DNA of 64,000 nucleotides, from NCBI GenBank assembly GCA_021030905.1, contig JAGFMI010000013.1:744001-808000 (forward strand). The letters run 5' to 3'. The translations under genes and the position numbers were made by a program. Of the stretch, positions 11,080-22,260 are shown in pieces. Position 1 is the first letter of the stretch. Each line of letters opens with the position of its first letter. The notes under the pieces were generated by a model, which ran no database searches, was not told the DNA's origin, and saw only the letters and a program-made list of their open reading frames with translations. This DNA is from Pyrenula massariospora (taxonomy: Eukaryota; Ascomycota; Eurotiomycetes; Pyrenulales; Pyrenulaceae).

Positions 11080-12038
11080 ATGATGAGCATAACATTTCAA
11101 ATAGATCCAAGCTTATAGCTTGGATCATTAGTACGAAGTAAGGCAATCCTACAGGTTCGAATTGCACCTACGATACCCACACTACCCAAGTTAAACAAAT
11201 ACCTATATCCAGCCTGCAGACTTACGAAACACCGATTTCTCATTAACACAAGAATAACAAGTTCGTGTCTAAGACGGATTTGGTGATCCCACATAATTCT
11301 GATTGGGAAGAGAGCGAGAGCGAAATTGGTGAAAGAGGACAGAGCTCCATTGAGTTAGCTCGGTCCTACTTACAAGAGCAATGTTCAAACGCACCCCTTT
11401 GCACGGTGCACAAATCGGAGAGAACGCGGGAATTCAAGAATTCGAATTCGCTGACTGGAACCCAGACCGCTGGAACGGGCTTGCACTTGAGGTAGAGAAC
11501 GATGCTGCAAACCATAGTCATAATGCCAAGAAGAATGTTGATCGACAAGCGCCTGACAGCCGCAGTCTTCTGGAGTCCAACAGCTTAGAGAATGAACATA
11601 GTTATTGCGATCTTCGGTAAGTTAGTTGACATTATTCCAAACGGTTCACCGATGACGACGTATTTCGTTGTCTCGATTATTTGTTAGGGTTAGAGATATG
11701 TTTATGTTGCTCTCTGCCATAGAAACGCACCTCGTAGCAATAACAATGTCAGTGATGATGAACGACTGCGATCTGCTAGCCCGATGTCAGATAAGCACAT
11801 TGCATTTAGAAGTCTGTACGACAGCTACAGCTATAAGGACGCTATCATCGCCCAAACTTCGAGTGATTCTGAAGCGTGTATGAGGTCTCGGCGCCAAAAA
11901 GAACGACGAGATAGCACCCAAGCTCCAGTACAAGCCGACCAACATCATTGCACGTATCTCATTCGGGGTTGACGGCGGGCTAACAGGCTTTAAGGGTGCA
12001 GACATTGAAGTCGTCGTCTCGCTATCGACGATATTCAA
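11080..12038 (-). pseudogene. degraded PTH11/SAT4-type seven-helix membrane protein
   Basis: Successive frames on the minus strand line up with the fungal rhodopsin-like integral membrane family. They include RPHTRFRITRSLGDDS near 11850-11910, then IGEPFGIMS. These are followed by MTMVCSIVLYLKCKPVPAVW, FTNFALALFPIRI and VGIVGAIRTCR. Two plausible introns (GTAAGT donors) connect the later pieces. An in-frame stop interrupts the helix after IAITMFIL, the N-terminal join is not clean, and the C-terminus ends early after DPSYKLGSI. The order of helices is still that of the family, so this is one decayed gene, not a chance match. The family includes plasma-membrane receptors such as Pth11, but most members have unknown function. 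Confidence 0.65.
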
Positions 12039-14007
12039 TGTATCCTCTTTTCGTTTCTCTGATTGCTGGAAGTAATTAATGTGCCGTGGAGCGATTAAGG
12101 CGAGTGTCTGCGAGGGAAACAGGTAGTCTTGTTTCCTCAGCCCGTCTCATGTCTTGCCACAAGTGCCACTCTCAAAAGCCGGTCGGATAGATCCAGTGCT
12201 CAATATAGGAAGCAGGCCTTGATCAGGGGTGATCTAATTGTTCTGCGACTTCCTTTGCTAGCCGAGATAGGACTTGTAGCTCTCTTTGAGCGAGTTGCCA
12301 GATTTCAAAGCATGTGTAGAAAGCTTTTATTTGCGAATGTTGTAGTGAAGAACAGAGTATAATGTTGCGCCTAGAATCCCTGTTATATGGAAATAATTGA
12401 AGACTTGTAAAAGGCACAAAACGTTCACAAGACAAACAATTCAGAGACCGATGCTAGTCTCGGGTGTCTATCAATGCAGCCATGTTCCCAGCGCCGGAAG
12501 CATCGAGTCTAGTGCCATTCTTGTGCGGCGGCAAAAAGAAAAGTGGAAAAAAGGGAAATATGCAAGCAGTATGGTCCCTCCGACGTGTCCGTCCCGCGTG
12601 TGGCGTCCTTGTCACGGCTCGAGTTGTTCTCACAGCAAATGGAAAGCATGCATGTCACATGACGCTTTCAACATCCTTACCTCGCTTAGTATCCTACCAC
12701 AGCATAAACTGGTGAGCGATAGATAGAAGGTATAAGCATTATACAAGGCCTCCCGTATGTTTTGTGCCCTGGTGCCTTTGTTGAAGCTCTAATGCCCTGA
12801 ATCACGGTCAAGAAGGCAGCAGTACAGGATACCTTCCTCTGCTCAACTAGGAGCGATTAGATGGGGCCCTGTGTCTTCTATCGAGAACCAGAAAAGCTGA
12901 GATTCGATTTCGATAGATTAGCATTATCACCGGTCATAGGGAGATGTAAAAGCGGTAGACGCAAGATATCTGAAACGTTGGGTCTACCTACATGCTCATG
13001 CGTTAGCGTTCTTAGGATTGGTTTCGAACTACTTACGATCCCAGACTCCGCAGAAAGCCTAGCCAACACGGTCCTAATCACGCTCTGACCAGTGAATGAT
13101 TAACGAAGATTCTTTGTGACCATGTTAGCACTCGCGTAAACAAGAACTCCATTAAAGACCCGCCTGGGGATCAGGCGCCTTATGTTCGCCGTCATAATCA
13201 GTATATGCAGTTGTGCTCGGCTAAATTGTACAATGTCGCTGAATGTATAGCATGGGTATGAGGTATCTGTGCTCGTTGTCATCGACACGCGACAATGACA
13301 GAGTTAAAACAGGGACGTTGGGAAGGATGGCAGCATAAGAATTGAAGAAATCTTCCTCAGCTCTGGAACCTTCCCTCCTTTTCCTTGCCCCCACTATTGT
13401 CTGGATGAGCTTAGAATGAATATACGATTAACCGCTGAGATCCACGAGTAAAGATGGATTGCAGGCGAGAATCTTCGCTATGCTCCACGATTGTACTCAC
13501 TAGTCGAGCTCAGCGCCTCGATTGAGAGATGTTCCTTCAAGAAAGTTGTAGCAGATTATTCGTGAATTCCGAACGAATGCATGCACGTCCAAGGCAGGGA
13601 TCACAGTGATTAATTACCATCTGCAGTCGCTCTTATCATTCTCAGACACCTTTGCATTGCCTGTGTGCCCAAGGTGAAGAAGCCATCTTCAATCACCCTT
13701 GGTCATGCAACACTCGCACTCCCAAACAAATCCCTTCCTGGCATACTCGTAATATAAGCTCCTCTTCTCATTCCACCCGGCTGCTCACGGAGTAATTTTG
13801 TCGTCTCATTACGAGCATCATGGCATTAAGGAAAGTTTGTTGTAGGATTGGTTGGAGAGAGCTCCAAAAATCAGCCAATCACAGTTCGGCTATTGGTCGG
13901 CTTCGCCAATGGAAGCTTCATCGTCAACCTTTTCCAATTTTTCAATTCACTACCCTCGTTATCCTCAATAATAGCGCCTCGCCTACCAACTTGCGACCCT
14001 TCCTCCA
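12039..14007. other. intergenic, no gene seen apart from CCAAT boxes at its right end
   Basis: Nearly 2 kb without a supportable gene. Open frames of 60-110 codons occur but show no domain, signal or intron logic. The last 140 bp are the promoter and leader of the Rieske gene. Confidence 0.5.
13875..13910 (+). promoter_or_regulatory. three clustered CCAAT boxes upstream of the Rieske gene
   Basis: CCAAT occurs at 13875-13879 and 13906-13910 on the + strand, and its reverse form ATTGG at 13892-13896, all within 36 bp and about 100-130 bp before the start codon. The HAP/CBF (Hap2/3/5) complex binds CCAAT and drives respiratory genes in fungi, which fits the downstream gene. Binding itself is inferred. 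Confidence 0.5.
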
Positions 14008-15026
14008 ATGGCACCTCTCACGCACACCGCAGGTCCTGCCCTGCGCACCTGGACACGGCATACCCTACCCTCATCCTCCCGTGTCGCCTCTGCTGCCCTC
14101 ACCAACCACCACCAACAGAAAAGACACCAAACGACCTCAGACCCAACCTTCAACAGCCCATTCCCTACAGTTGAAGATGGGTCGACAACAAAAATCCCCA
14201 GCTTTAAGAAGTACATGAGCAAAAGACCCGAGAGCACCAACAAGGCATTTTCATACTTTATGGTCGGATCGTTTGGACTGCTGAGTGCTGCTGCAGCGAA
14301 GAACACAATCAGCGGTGAGCGTCGTGAGAGGAAGAGCCGGAGACATGAACGCTGATTGTGAGATACTAGACTTTCTAGTGAATATGTCGGCCTCGGCAGA
14401 TGTGCTGGCGCAAGCTAAAGTGGAAATTGACTTATCTACAATACCAGAAGGGAAGAATGTAAGTTTGGCCGTCGAAAGCTCAATTGAGAATTGAGAGGCT
14501 AACAAACACCCCACTTAGGTTCTCATTAAATGGCGAGGTATAGCGCTCCTACACCTGCCATCATATTTGTCACCATCATGCTATACTGCTTACCCCCCTC
14601 CACCATTGCCATACCTACCATTGCTAACCTCACCTCCAAACTCACAGGCAAACCAGTATTCATAAGGTCCACCTCCCTCCCCCTCCCTCTCCCCACCAAC
14701 CCCCATACTAACCACCCCCCTCCCCCTCCAGACACCGCACACCCGACGAAATCAAAGAAGCCGAATCCGTCAACGTGAGCAAGCTGCGCGACCCCCAGGC
14801 CGACAGCGACCGCGTCAAGCGGCCCGAGTGGCTGATCATGCTCGGCGTCTGCACGCACCTCGGGTGCGTGCCCATCGGCGAGGCCGGCGACTACGGCGGC
14901 TGGTTCTGCCCGTGCCACGGGAGCCACTACGACATCAGCGGGCGCGTGAGGAAGGGCCCCGCGCCGCTGAATTTGGAGGTGCCCGGGTATGATTTTCCGA
15001 CGGAGGAGAGCTTGGTTGTTGGGTAG
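14008..15026 (+). CDS. RIP1: Rieske iron-sulfur subunit of cytochrome bc1 complex
   Basis: Five exons (14008-14314, 14370-14458, 14519-14537, 14648-14666, 14732-15026) sum to 243 codons, so the protein is 242 aa, slightly longer than the yeast protein. The N-terminus is Arg/Ser/Thr-rich and free of acidic residues, as in a mitochondrial presequence. The single membrane helix is [17 protein letters not shown]. The 2Fe-2S ligands are in CTHLGC and CPCHGSHYD, each with one Cys and one His ligand plus the disulphide cysteines. The [12 protein letters not shown] strand is the usual family sequence. It carries electrons from ubiquinol to cytochrome c1 at the inner membrane. Exons 3 and 4 are only 19 nt each. 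The last intron is very pyrimidine-rich and uses the donor GTCCAC. Confidence 0.96.
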
Positions 15027-15268
15027 GCTTGGGGAATGGGGGGTGTAGTTTGGGGGGGAAGGAAGAGGGGGTTTAAGATTTGGTGGATTGGTAAATAGAA
15101 TCGTGTGGAAGAGGAGCGATGAAACCAGGAAAGAGACCGAATGCTCGCACGCAGCAAAATTTCCGGATGACGCTGTGGGGTATAATAGCTCTATGTATAT
15201 ATACAACCAGAACGCTCAAAACCCTTGGCAAAAATTCACGCTCCCCGTGTAGACACCAACCCAGCTCT

Positions 15269-16555
15269 TCATCTCGGTCTAAATAGTACAAACAGCAGCC
15301 CCATCATGGCAGCACCGCCGGCGACCCCTTCAATGATGAACGTGGTCAAGTCCTTCTGCGTCACGACGACCGTCTTCTCGCTGAAAAGGTCTTGCAGCGT
15401 CTCTCGGTAGCCCTCGAGGCCCTCCTTCGGCTGCTGTGTGCCTGGGACTCCTGGCTCTTTCTCGGCTAGAGGCAAAGCGGCAGGCTTACCACCAGTGATG
15501 TCCGTCAGTGACGTGATCTCGTCCTGCGGCGCCTCCACCGTGCCCATCGTAACCCCTTGCGACCCCGAGGGCACCATCCTTACTTCTGCAGCTTCCTTCT
15601 CCGTCCCATCATCCAACCCCCCTCGTTCCCTCTCCCCCTCAATCGCCCCCCTAACCTTCTCCTCAAACCCCCTCACCAACCTCCTCCTCCGCCACGGCTC
15701 CACCGCAACCTGAAACACCAAGAACAGCAGTACATTAACCCCCATGAGCCCCCACGTCCCCCACGTACTCATCCGCCGTATCTTATCACTCCAGATCTGC
15801 TCCTCATGGTACCTCTCCAATATCAACCCCCTTAACCTCTCCCCGGCCTCCTCCGCCTCCCGCTCTGCCCGCGACAGCGCCGTCTGCGCCTCCGCCTCGG
15901 CCACCTCATTCGCGTGGTCCGAGCGGTACAGGCCCGTGAAGCGCTCCAGGTCCGCGGCCGACCAGGCGTGCTTGCGCTGCAGGAGTTCGTTGACCTCGCG
16001 CTGCGAGGCGGAGCGCGAGGCGATGGCGTGGGAGTACGCGGCGCGGGCGGCGTGCAGGGCGGTGCGTGTGGACTGGACGGAGGCTTCGGAGGCGGCGATC
16101 TGGGTCTTTAGGGCTTCGATGCCGGTGTAGCCCGTTAGGTCGTTGAGGCGTTGCGAGCCGGTGAAGAGGAGGGATTGCGCGGTGTCCATGAGGTGGGTGA
16201 AGCGTTTGGAGAGGGGGGAGCGGGCGCGTTCGGCGTTGGAGGGGAGGGGGTGGGTGGTGGGTGGTTCATGCGGTTCTAGGGGAGGAGCAGGGGGTGCTTT
16301 TGCGTCATTTGGGATATCTAGAGAGGGAGATTTGGGGGAAAGTGGTTCTTTATCGGGTTCTTTGCGTTCGGTGCTGTACGGTGAGCATTGGTGGTAACGA
16401 GGGAGACGAGCTTGATGGCATATCCGTGGCCGGCGGAAGGTTTCTGGCAGTTGCACGAAGCTCTTCACTCTAGGATTGGGAGGTTTCGTCAGAGGTCGAG
16501 AGATTGTAAAAGCAGCCCGGACGGCCAATGTGAGTCGAAAAGGCGCAGACTGCAT
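15269..16555 (-). CDS. SHE9: She9/Mdm33 mitochondrial inner-membrane protein
   Basis: Intronless gene of 428 aa. The N-terminus is basic and lacks acidic residues for about 45 residues, as in a presequence, and is followed by a Pro-rich stretch. The central part, roughly residues 130-270, is a long coiled coil with the family block SLLFTGSQRLNDLTGY at its start. A first membrane helix (GLMGVNVLLFLVFQVAV) comes at about residue 290 and a second (IIEGVAGGAAMMGLLFVLF) at the extreme C-terminus. This is the domain order of She9/Mdm33, which affects inner-membrane shape and fission. The gene converges on the Rieske gene, with 242 bp between the stop codons. Its middle contains a sharp switch of strand composition near 15960. 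Confidence 0.9.
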   Translation of the reverse strand: MQSAPFRLTLAVRAAFTISRPLTKPPNPRVKSFVQLPETFRRPRICHQARLPRYHQCSPYSTERKEPDKEPLSPKSPSLDIPNDAKAPPAPPLEPHEPPTTHPLPSNAERARSPLSKRFTHLMDTAQSLLFTGSQRLNDLTGYTGIEALKTQIAASEASVQSTRTALHAARAAYSHAIASRSASQREVNELLQRKHAWSAADLERFTGLYRSDHANEVAEAEAQTALSRAEREAEEAGERLRGLILERYHEEQIWSDKIRRMSTWGTWGLMGVNVLLFLVFQVAVEPWRRRRLVRGFEEKVRGAIEGERERGGLDDGTEKEAAEVRMVPSGSQGVTMGTVEAPQDEITSLTDITGGKPAALPLAEKEPGVPGTQQPKEGLEGYRETLQDLFSEKTVVVTQKDLTTFIIEGVAGGAAMMGLLFVLFRPR

Positions 16556-16910
16556 TGGCGCTCGGCTCTCCCCAGTTCAAATTCGAGCGCCATCAAAATG
16601 ACCGCTGCTTGTAGAAAGCTCCCAAAAAACATTCCAGGTTCAGATCCACGGAAGGAAAGTGAAGCGAGCATTGACGTTTTGCGATTTTTTGGGGAAGAAA
16701 AAAGGTCGGAGTTGAGCAGTGCGCGTGGGGCATTTGTTGGGATGTGATACGGCCAGTATTCCCAGGTCCTCGGAGGGTGCTAATAATCATCATTAAAATT
16801 TAGATCTGTGAAATAGAATTCTACATTTTCTTTCTTTCTTGCTCTTCTGTAAAGAATAGATACGACATTTGCTTGAATTGTTTCCTCGTTTTAGACTTTA
16901 GACCTTCAAG
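16556..16910. other. shared promoter region of SHE9 and the HAD phosphatase
   Basis: 355 bp between two divergent start codons. A pyrimidine-rich stretch (TTTCTTTCTTGCTCTTCTG near 16828-16850) precedes the phosphatase. No gene was seen. Confidence 0.5.
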
Positions 16911-17934
16911 ATGCCTTACCCAGACGCTCTGAAGAACAAGCCCAAAATCATTTTCTTTACTGATTTCGATGGCACCATTACGATAATAGACAGTAAGTGA
17001 AAAGTTCAAGCCCAAGTGCACTTATGCTAAGTCGCCTTCATCCAGCAAATGACTACATGGTTCGCATACACACACCTTTTCCCTTTGGAGCATCGTTTTT
17101 TAATCCAGGAAATACCAGACCGACAAACACGGCTATGGCTCAGCGAAACGTAAGCAGGGCAACAAGGATACTCTTGACGAGAAGATCACTTTTCGTGTGA
17201 GCATCATCTTTGCTTCCCTTTTGATCCAAACCAATCCTAACTCCAACCTATTCAGGACTCCTTCCAAGAAATGATCAACTCCTGGACAACATCCATCCCC
17301 GAAACAATAGAAATCCTCAAAGCCAACATTAAGCTCGACCCCGGCTTCGCCGCCTTCTATTCATGGGCCCGCACCCACAACGTCCCTGTAGTTGTCCTAT
17401 CAAGTGGGATGGTCCCCATCATCAAAGCCATGCTCGAGCACCTCATCGGCCCGGAAGCATCCGAGATCGAGGTCGAGGCTAATACAGTCCAACCCAAACC
17501 CCCGATCAATAACTCGAACAAGCTAGGCGGCTGGACGATCAAGTTCCACGACGACAGCGGCTTCGGGCACGACAAGAGCCTTGCGATTAGACCGTACGCC
17601 AAGGCCGTGGCGAAGATGTCGCCGGAGGACCAGCCAACGCTGTTGTACGCCGGAGATGGAGTGAGCGATATGAGTGCTGCGGCGGAAACGGATTTGCTCT
17701 TTGCAAAGAAAGGCAATGATCTTGTGACGTATGCCGAGCGGCGTGGGATTCCATTTGCGGTGTTTGAGGATTGGAGGTCGATCTTGGAAACTACTAAAGA
17801 TATCTAGTAAGTCTTACCTATCCCCGATTAGTATAGACAGATTTGCTGACGGTGAGCCTTCAAGCGAGGGAAAAACCAACGTTAAGAAGGTTGCAAGCGA
17901 GACTTTGAAGAAAGTTAGGAGTAATGAAATTTGA
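16911..17934 (+). CDS. HAD-superfamily phosphatase, yeast YNL010W-like
   Basis: Five exons (16911-16992, 17046-17059, 17119-17196, 17256-17806, 17865-17934) sum to 265 codons. HAD motif I is FTDFDGTIT at the N-terminus, motif II is VVVLSSGM, and motif IV is YAGDGVSDMSAA. The cap carries NDYM and then TDKHGYGSAKRK. The layout matches the cytosolic phosphatase family of YNL010W and PHOSPHO-type enzymes; the substrate cannot be read from sequence. Exon 2 is only 14 nt, between introns of 53 and 59 bp, and the intron after it begins with the unusual donor GTTCGC. Reading through at 17804 would stop at once; the GTAAGT...CAAG intron adds a basic C-terminal tail ending VRSNEI. Confidence 0.9.
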
Positions 17935-18574
17935 GCGGTGTAGATTCTTTGCATGTCTCAAGACGGGGTTGGCGTTGTTGTGCAGAGTGATACGAGACAG
18001 TAAGGGCGTTGATAGACTTGCCTAGACCTTAATTCCTTGAACGATTGCATTAAAAACTGCTGGCTAAGTTGCTAACGTATATTGCGTTACGACATGTGGT
18101 GCTAGAACTTGGTAGCACGGCCGTTAGATCTGTAGAGACCTCGCACCTTGATATTGATGCCGTTCACTTTCTCTTTTCTCATTAACGAGTATTGATCACG
18201 GCCAGTGTTCTTGAATCGCGGAACCCGCGTGTGAAATGCATACACAAGTTGGGGGTCTTTTAGATTGGAGGTCTTTGAAAGAGAGGGAGAAAAGGCTTGA
18301 GAAGCATTGGGAAGGTGTGAGCAGCATTGAACTTTTATAAATGTCCCATGGAAAAAGTTTCATAGCTTGCTATACTTTGTAACTGTACGAAGCCCCATGG
18401 CGCTATATGCATCGTTCATTTGCCCGTAGCCGGTATATAACTTTTCTAGCCATATGCAAGATTATTGCCGAGCGAGAAATGTTAGAAATGCCGAGCGAGA
18501 AATGTTAGAAACGCCGAGCCAGAGAAAATTGCTATACTCAGAAAAGCGCAACTTTAAAGGTTGGCGGCAGAGCG
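17935..18574. other. convergent intergenic region with a short tandem repeat
   Basis: 640 bp between the ends of the phosphatase and IRC22 genes, probably holding both 3' UTRs. It contains the repeat at 18464-18520 and no gene that I can see. Confidence 0.5.
18464..18520 (+). repeat. short tandem repeat, 23-24 bp unit, about 2.4 copies
   Basis: The unit GCCGAGCGAGAAATGTTAGA recurs at 18464-18487 and 18488-18510 almost unchanged, followed by a partial third copy. It sits just beyond the IRC22 stop codon, likely inside the 3' UTR. Confidence 0.8.
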
Positions 18575-19455
18575 CTATTCTGCCTTGCTCCTGCTCTTCG
18601 GTTTTGGTCCACCGCTTTTGACCCTCCGTGCTTCGGGTCGGTTGATATGGTGCGCAGGAATCCATTCCTCGTTATATGCTTTTGCACCAGTTGTCACAGC
18701 TGGTCCATCTCCGCTAACTGGGACCTGATCACTTGGGTCAACTTTCTTGCTACCTCCGCTAGACTTCTTAGCTCTTTCGCCGCCTTTGCCCCGCTTTTGA
18801 GGAAAGTAAGGAGCGATCCAGATGTTATAAAAGAAGTACACAACCCCACCGAAACATCCAGAGATAAAAAGGTAGAGGAAGATGACCTGTGGGTCAAAGA
18901 TGGAGGTGTCTGGTTCGACAATGCTGACTGTACTGTTGTAAGCTTGCATGGTATAATAAGCTCCATTCGAATCAGTCATAACGGTGGCCAAGTTGAGACG
19001 AAGATCTTGTGGGTGTAGCTCCGTGGTGAATTTGTAGCTAAGAGACTCCCGTTCACCAGCTGGTATCTCAACCCGCGTTCGCATGGTGGTCAGATTGCGT
19101 ACAATGCGCGAGCCTTGCGGATCATGATCAGGAGTCCAGAGACTACCCCCAATGAAGTTGACTGTGATTGGTTCGGGTTCTTCGTTCGAAACGGAGAGTA
19201 CTGCTTCGGTCGGTTGGCCATTGACGAGTTTGACCCCAAAGATCTCAGAAGCGGGGAAGGATGTCTCAATCTGAACATTGAATGAAGGAGAGGTGGTAGG
19301 GTCTTCGACTTCCTCGGCTGCGTCTCTAATATCCTGCGAAACGTTAGCGGCGTCCTTTCCCAAAGTCAAAAGCCAATTCGTACCGGTTCTTGCGCTTGCA
19401 CACTGAGAAAAGGCATTGACAGTAAAGTCAGCGCCAAGTGCTTGTAGGACACCAT
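18575..19455 (-). CDS. IRC22: IRC22-like ER membrane protein (TRAP-alpha related)
   Basis: Two exons, 19455-19384 and 19333-18575, give 276 aa. Exon 1 encodes a signal peptide starting MVSYKHLALTLLSMPFLSVQ. The luminal domain has the beta-sandwich sequence of TRAP-alpha/SSR1 relatives (VNFIGGSLWTP, TMRTRVEIPAGE, SLSYKFTTELHPQDLRLN). It is followed by a membrane helix (VIFLYLFISGCFGGVVYFFY) at about residue 190 and a basic cytosolic tail rich in Lys, Ser and Pro. IRC22 is the fungal member of this family at the ER membrane; its link to protein translocation is by homology. A frame that starts at 19480 without the intron would lack a signal peptide, so the spliced start is preferred. Confidence 0.9.
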
Positions 19456-20056
19456 CCTGAGCAATCAAAGTAGCCCACAATGAATCTCGGCGGGCCGCTG
19501 AGCTCTGTCAACAAAGTTTGTATGAGACTTGGTTTTTGAAGGTCACGGTGAAGAGGACAGCAAGCGTTATAGCAAGAGCTTGGCAAAAAGTGCCCGTTTT
19601 CCCCTATTGAGGTTGGGCCACCTAGCCCTAAACGAGAAAGCGCTCGCTGTCTCTGGGTGATCCTCGGTTGGCGAATTAGTGGAAGAGTTATGCGGCTTGG
19701 AGCCTCTTTGTGCACGCTATCTTTGCGTAGGCTCTCAGCTAATGCAATTCGTTTACGGGCTACATAAAACCACCTCACCCTTCATTTGGATTCATCGTCG
19801 ATGCTTTTAGTGTGACTTATAAAATCTCCAGCTCGTCTAATTTTCGTAGTTCATCTCAAGCCAGTCTGGTCCCAGAGCCAAAGAATTGAAACTTTCAATC
19901 TTTCCGGAGAAAAGACTTGGCATTCACGTGATTTGGGCGCAGCCGCAGAATCACACAGAATCAGCGCCAGCCTGTCGCGTGCAACCTGAACCTAAACCTA
20001 CACTGCTTTAATCCGATGATTCACAGGAAAGCCTCGACAAGCTCTTGTAATATAGC
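19456..20056. other. shared promoter region of IRC22 and the CCCH gene
   Basis: About 600 bp between two divergent genes. A palindromic E-box CACGTG lies at 19925-19930. No other clear site or gene was found. Confidence 0.5.
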
Positions 20057-21710
20057 ATGATGGAAGTCGGGCGCATGTCCAACATGAACAACGGTGAGAG
20101 TGGACTCACCCGCCCAAGCGGCGGACTTCCATCGCGTTTTAGCTTCGGCACCAGCTCCGAGAACTCGATTGGCTCATTCCGCGACCGACACGAGGCGATT
20201 AGGCATGCCAGCGACAATCTCGTCGAGGTAAGCCTATTTTTGCTTTGAAGCAAAAACCCTAATTCCATGTTCCTAATCGACAGATGAGCTAGGATCTTCT
20301 CAATGAAAATCAAGCCCTTAGAAATAAATTATACCAAGTCATTCTCGATCGCGAGAATGATAACCGGCACTCACAGTGTTTTTCATTACAAGAGAAAGAA
20401 ATCTTTCAGGCCAGGCTGAACCAATTCAAATCTATGATGGTATGTCAAAGTGTTCTTCCTATTGAGTATCGAGGTCTCACTCTTGAAGGAACGTAATCAA
20501 TTTGTACTCGTTCTTCTCGACGGAGACGGCATGATATTTGAGGACAACTTTATACGTGACGGCGAGCAAGGGGGTAAAGACGCTGCGAACCAACTAGACA
20601 CAGCTATTCGGAATTACAACATGAAGAACCTTCCACATACAGAGGGAGCGAAGATTATGACTCGAGTCTACGCTAATGTTAAAGGATTGGCAGAAGCCTG
20701 TACTAGATCTGGTCTTATTGATAGTCCATCTGTCGTGCTTGATTTCGTTCGGGGCTTTAACGAGAGCAAATTACTTTTTGACTTTGTCGACGTTGGAGTC
20801 GGAAAGGACAGAGCTGACGGCAAAATTGCGGAGCTCTTCAAACATCATCTTGACGAATTGAGTTGTCATCAGATTTTTCTTGGAGGATCGTAAGCCTCAC
20901 AACCGACAGGTTCCGCGACCCTACAACTTTAATGCTAAAACCACCTCTAGGCATGATAATGGATATGCCAGAATTCTAGAAGAAAGCATCTCCCGCGAGG
21001 AGCATCGCGAAAAGATTACCCTCCTCGAGGGCGTCCCATTTGAACGCGAGCTCCAAGAACTCACCAGATACTTCCACCACTCGAAATTTCCCAACATCTT
21101 CCGCGAAACCAAGATCACAATCAACCACCAAACTTGGGCCGCCGTCCGCCCTCTTAAAACCATCTCACCAAACCTCCCCATCTCTTCTCCTCTTATCAAA
21201 GAGCGCTCCCCTAGCCCTATCGAAACCCCCGCCGTAACAACGAAGCCCACTTGGGCGTCTATGACCGCCAAACCCTTCGTGCCCAGCGTCCCTTCCGACA
21301 CCGCGCCATCCCCAACCCCCTCCACCCCAGCAAACAAACCAATAAAAACCAACCGCTACGGCCAACGTATCGACCCTCTCGACAAGACCCTCCCCTCCTA
21401 CGAAGTAAACCGCATCAAAAAGCTCAAACTCTGCAACGTTCACTACCTCCTCGGCGAGTGCTACCGCCAGCCCTGCTCCCACGACCACACCTACAAGCTC
21501 TCGCCCGCGGACAAGAAGACCCTCGCGTTCGTGGCGCGCATGACGCCGTGCCATTACCGGACCGAGTGCGAGGACCCGCGGTGCATCTACGGGCACCGGT
21601 GTCCGCAGAATGATCCGAAGAAGGGGGATTGTTATTTTCAGCAGGACTGCCATTTTTGGGGTTGGGGGCATGGGATTGATGAGGAGGTTGTGAGGACGAC
21701 GAAGGTCTAA
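20057..21710 (+). CDS. CCCH zinc-finger protein with NYN/PIN-like domain
   Basis: Four exons (20057-20227, 20293-20439, 20489-20889, 20951-21710) sum to 492 aa. Residues 1-105 are polar and end in a short coiled coil. Residues about 108-260 begin FVLVLLDGDGMIF and contain the acidic DFVDVGVGKDRADGKI and HDNGYARILEE blocks, as in the PIN/NYN-like fold found in a family of fungal CCCH proteins. A Pro/Ser-rich linker follows. The C-terminus holds CCCH-type fingers: CNVHYLLGEC...CSHDH, CHYRTECEDPRCIYGH and a last CYFQQDCHFWGWGH. Role in RNA binding or RNA cleavage is inferred from the domains. The gene is conserved in filamentous ascomycetes; no experimental function is known to me. Confidence 0.85.
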
Positions 21711-22260
21711 AGTGAGTTAAGTTAGAGGCGCTGTGCGACATAAGGGGTTTGCGCGACCACTGGGAACCGGCGTGGAACACTAGGATTCAAGGGACACGAT
21801 TTCTTTCACAAGCGATACGGGCAGAGCTGACTATACGGTCGTTTGACTCTCTGCTTATATCGAAGCAGGGCTCTGAGAGCTTGCTTTTTCTTCGGTGTCG
21901 AGATTGAACGGCGGTGTGTATGGGCGCTGGTAACAAAAACGCTATATCGAAGGTGCTGCGGTTGATAAGGGTTATAATTGTCTCCTTTGCGGGCAACAAT
22001 AATGCTGGCTATGAAACCAAATGAGAACTATTTCACACATCTTTTGACTTCCACATACCTTGAGAGGCACTGATCTCCGCCACCGGTTGCAACATGCTCG
22101 ATGTAGCCATTCGCCGAGTCTCAAAAAATCATATGCATGATGCCGCGTGAACGACTTGGGCCAACAAAGAGACACATCCTCGCCATGTCCAAACGCCCAA
22201 TTCCTAGACGAGATGTAAGCCTCAAGCCTATCCCAAATGCTCAAACCCGTTCTTAGCATG
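21711..22260. other. convergent intergenic region, no gene seen
   Basis: 550 bp between the ends of the CCCH and POT1 genes. Likely 3' UTRs; no structure noticed. Confidence 0.5.

Noticed and set aside
12397-12726. 109-codon plus-strand open frame
   Set aside because: Composition looks random and no recognisable motif is present.
18464-18520. CRISPR-like direct repeats
   Set aside because: The copies are contiguous with no spacers, and the genome is fungal.
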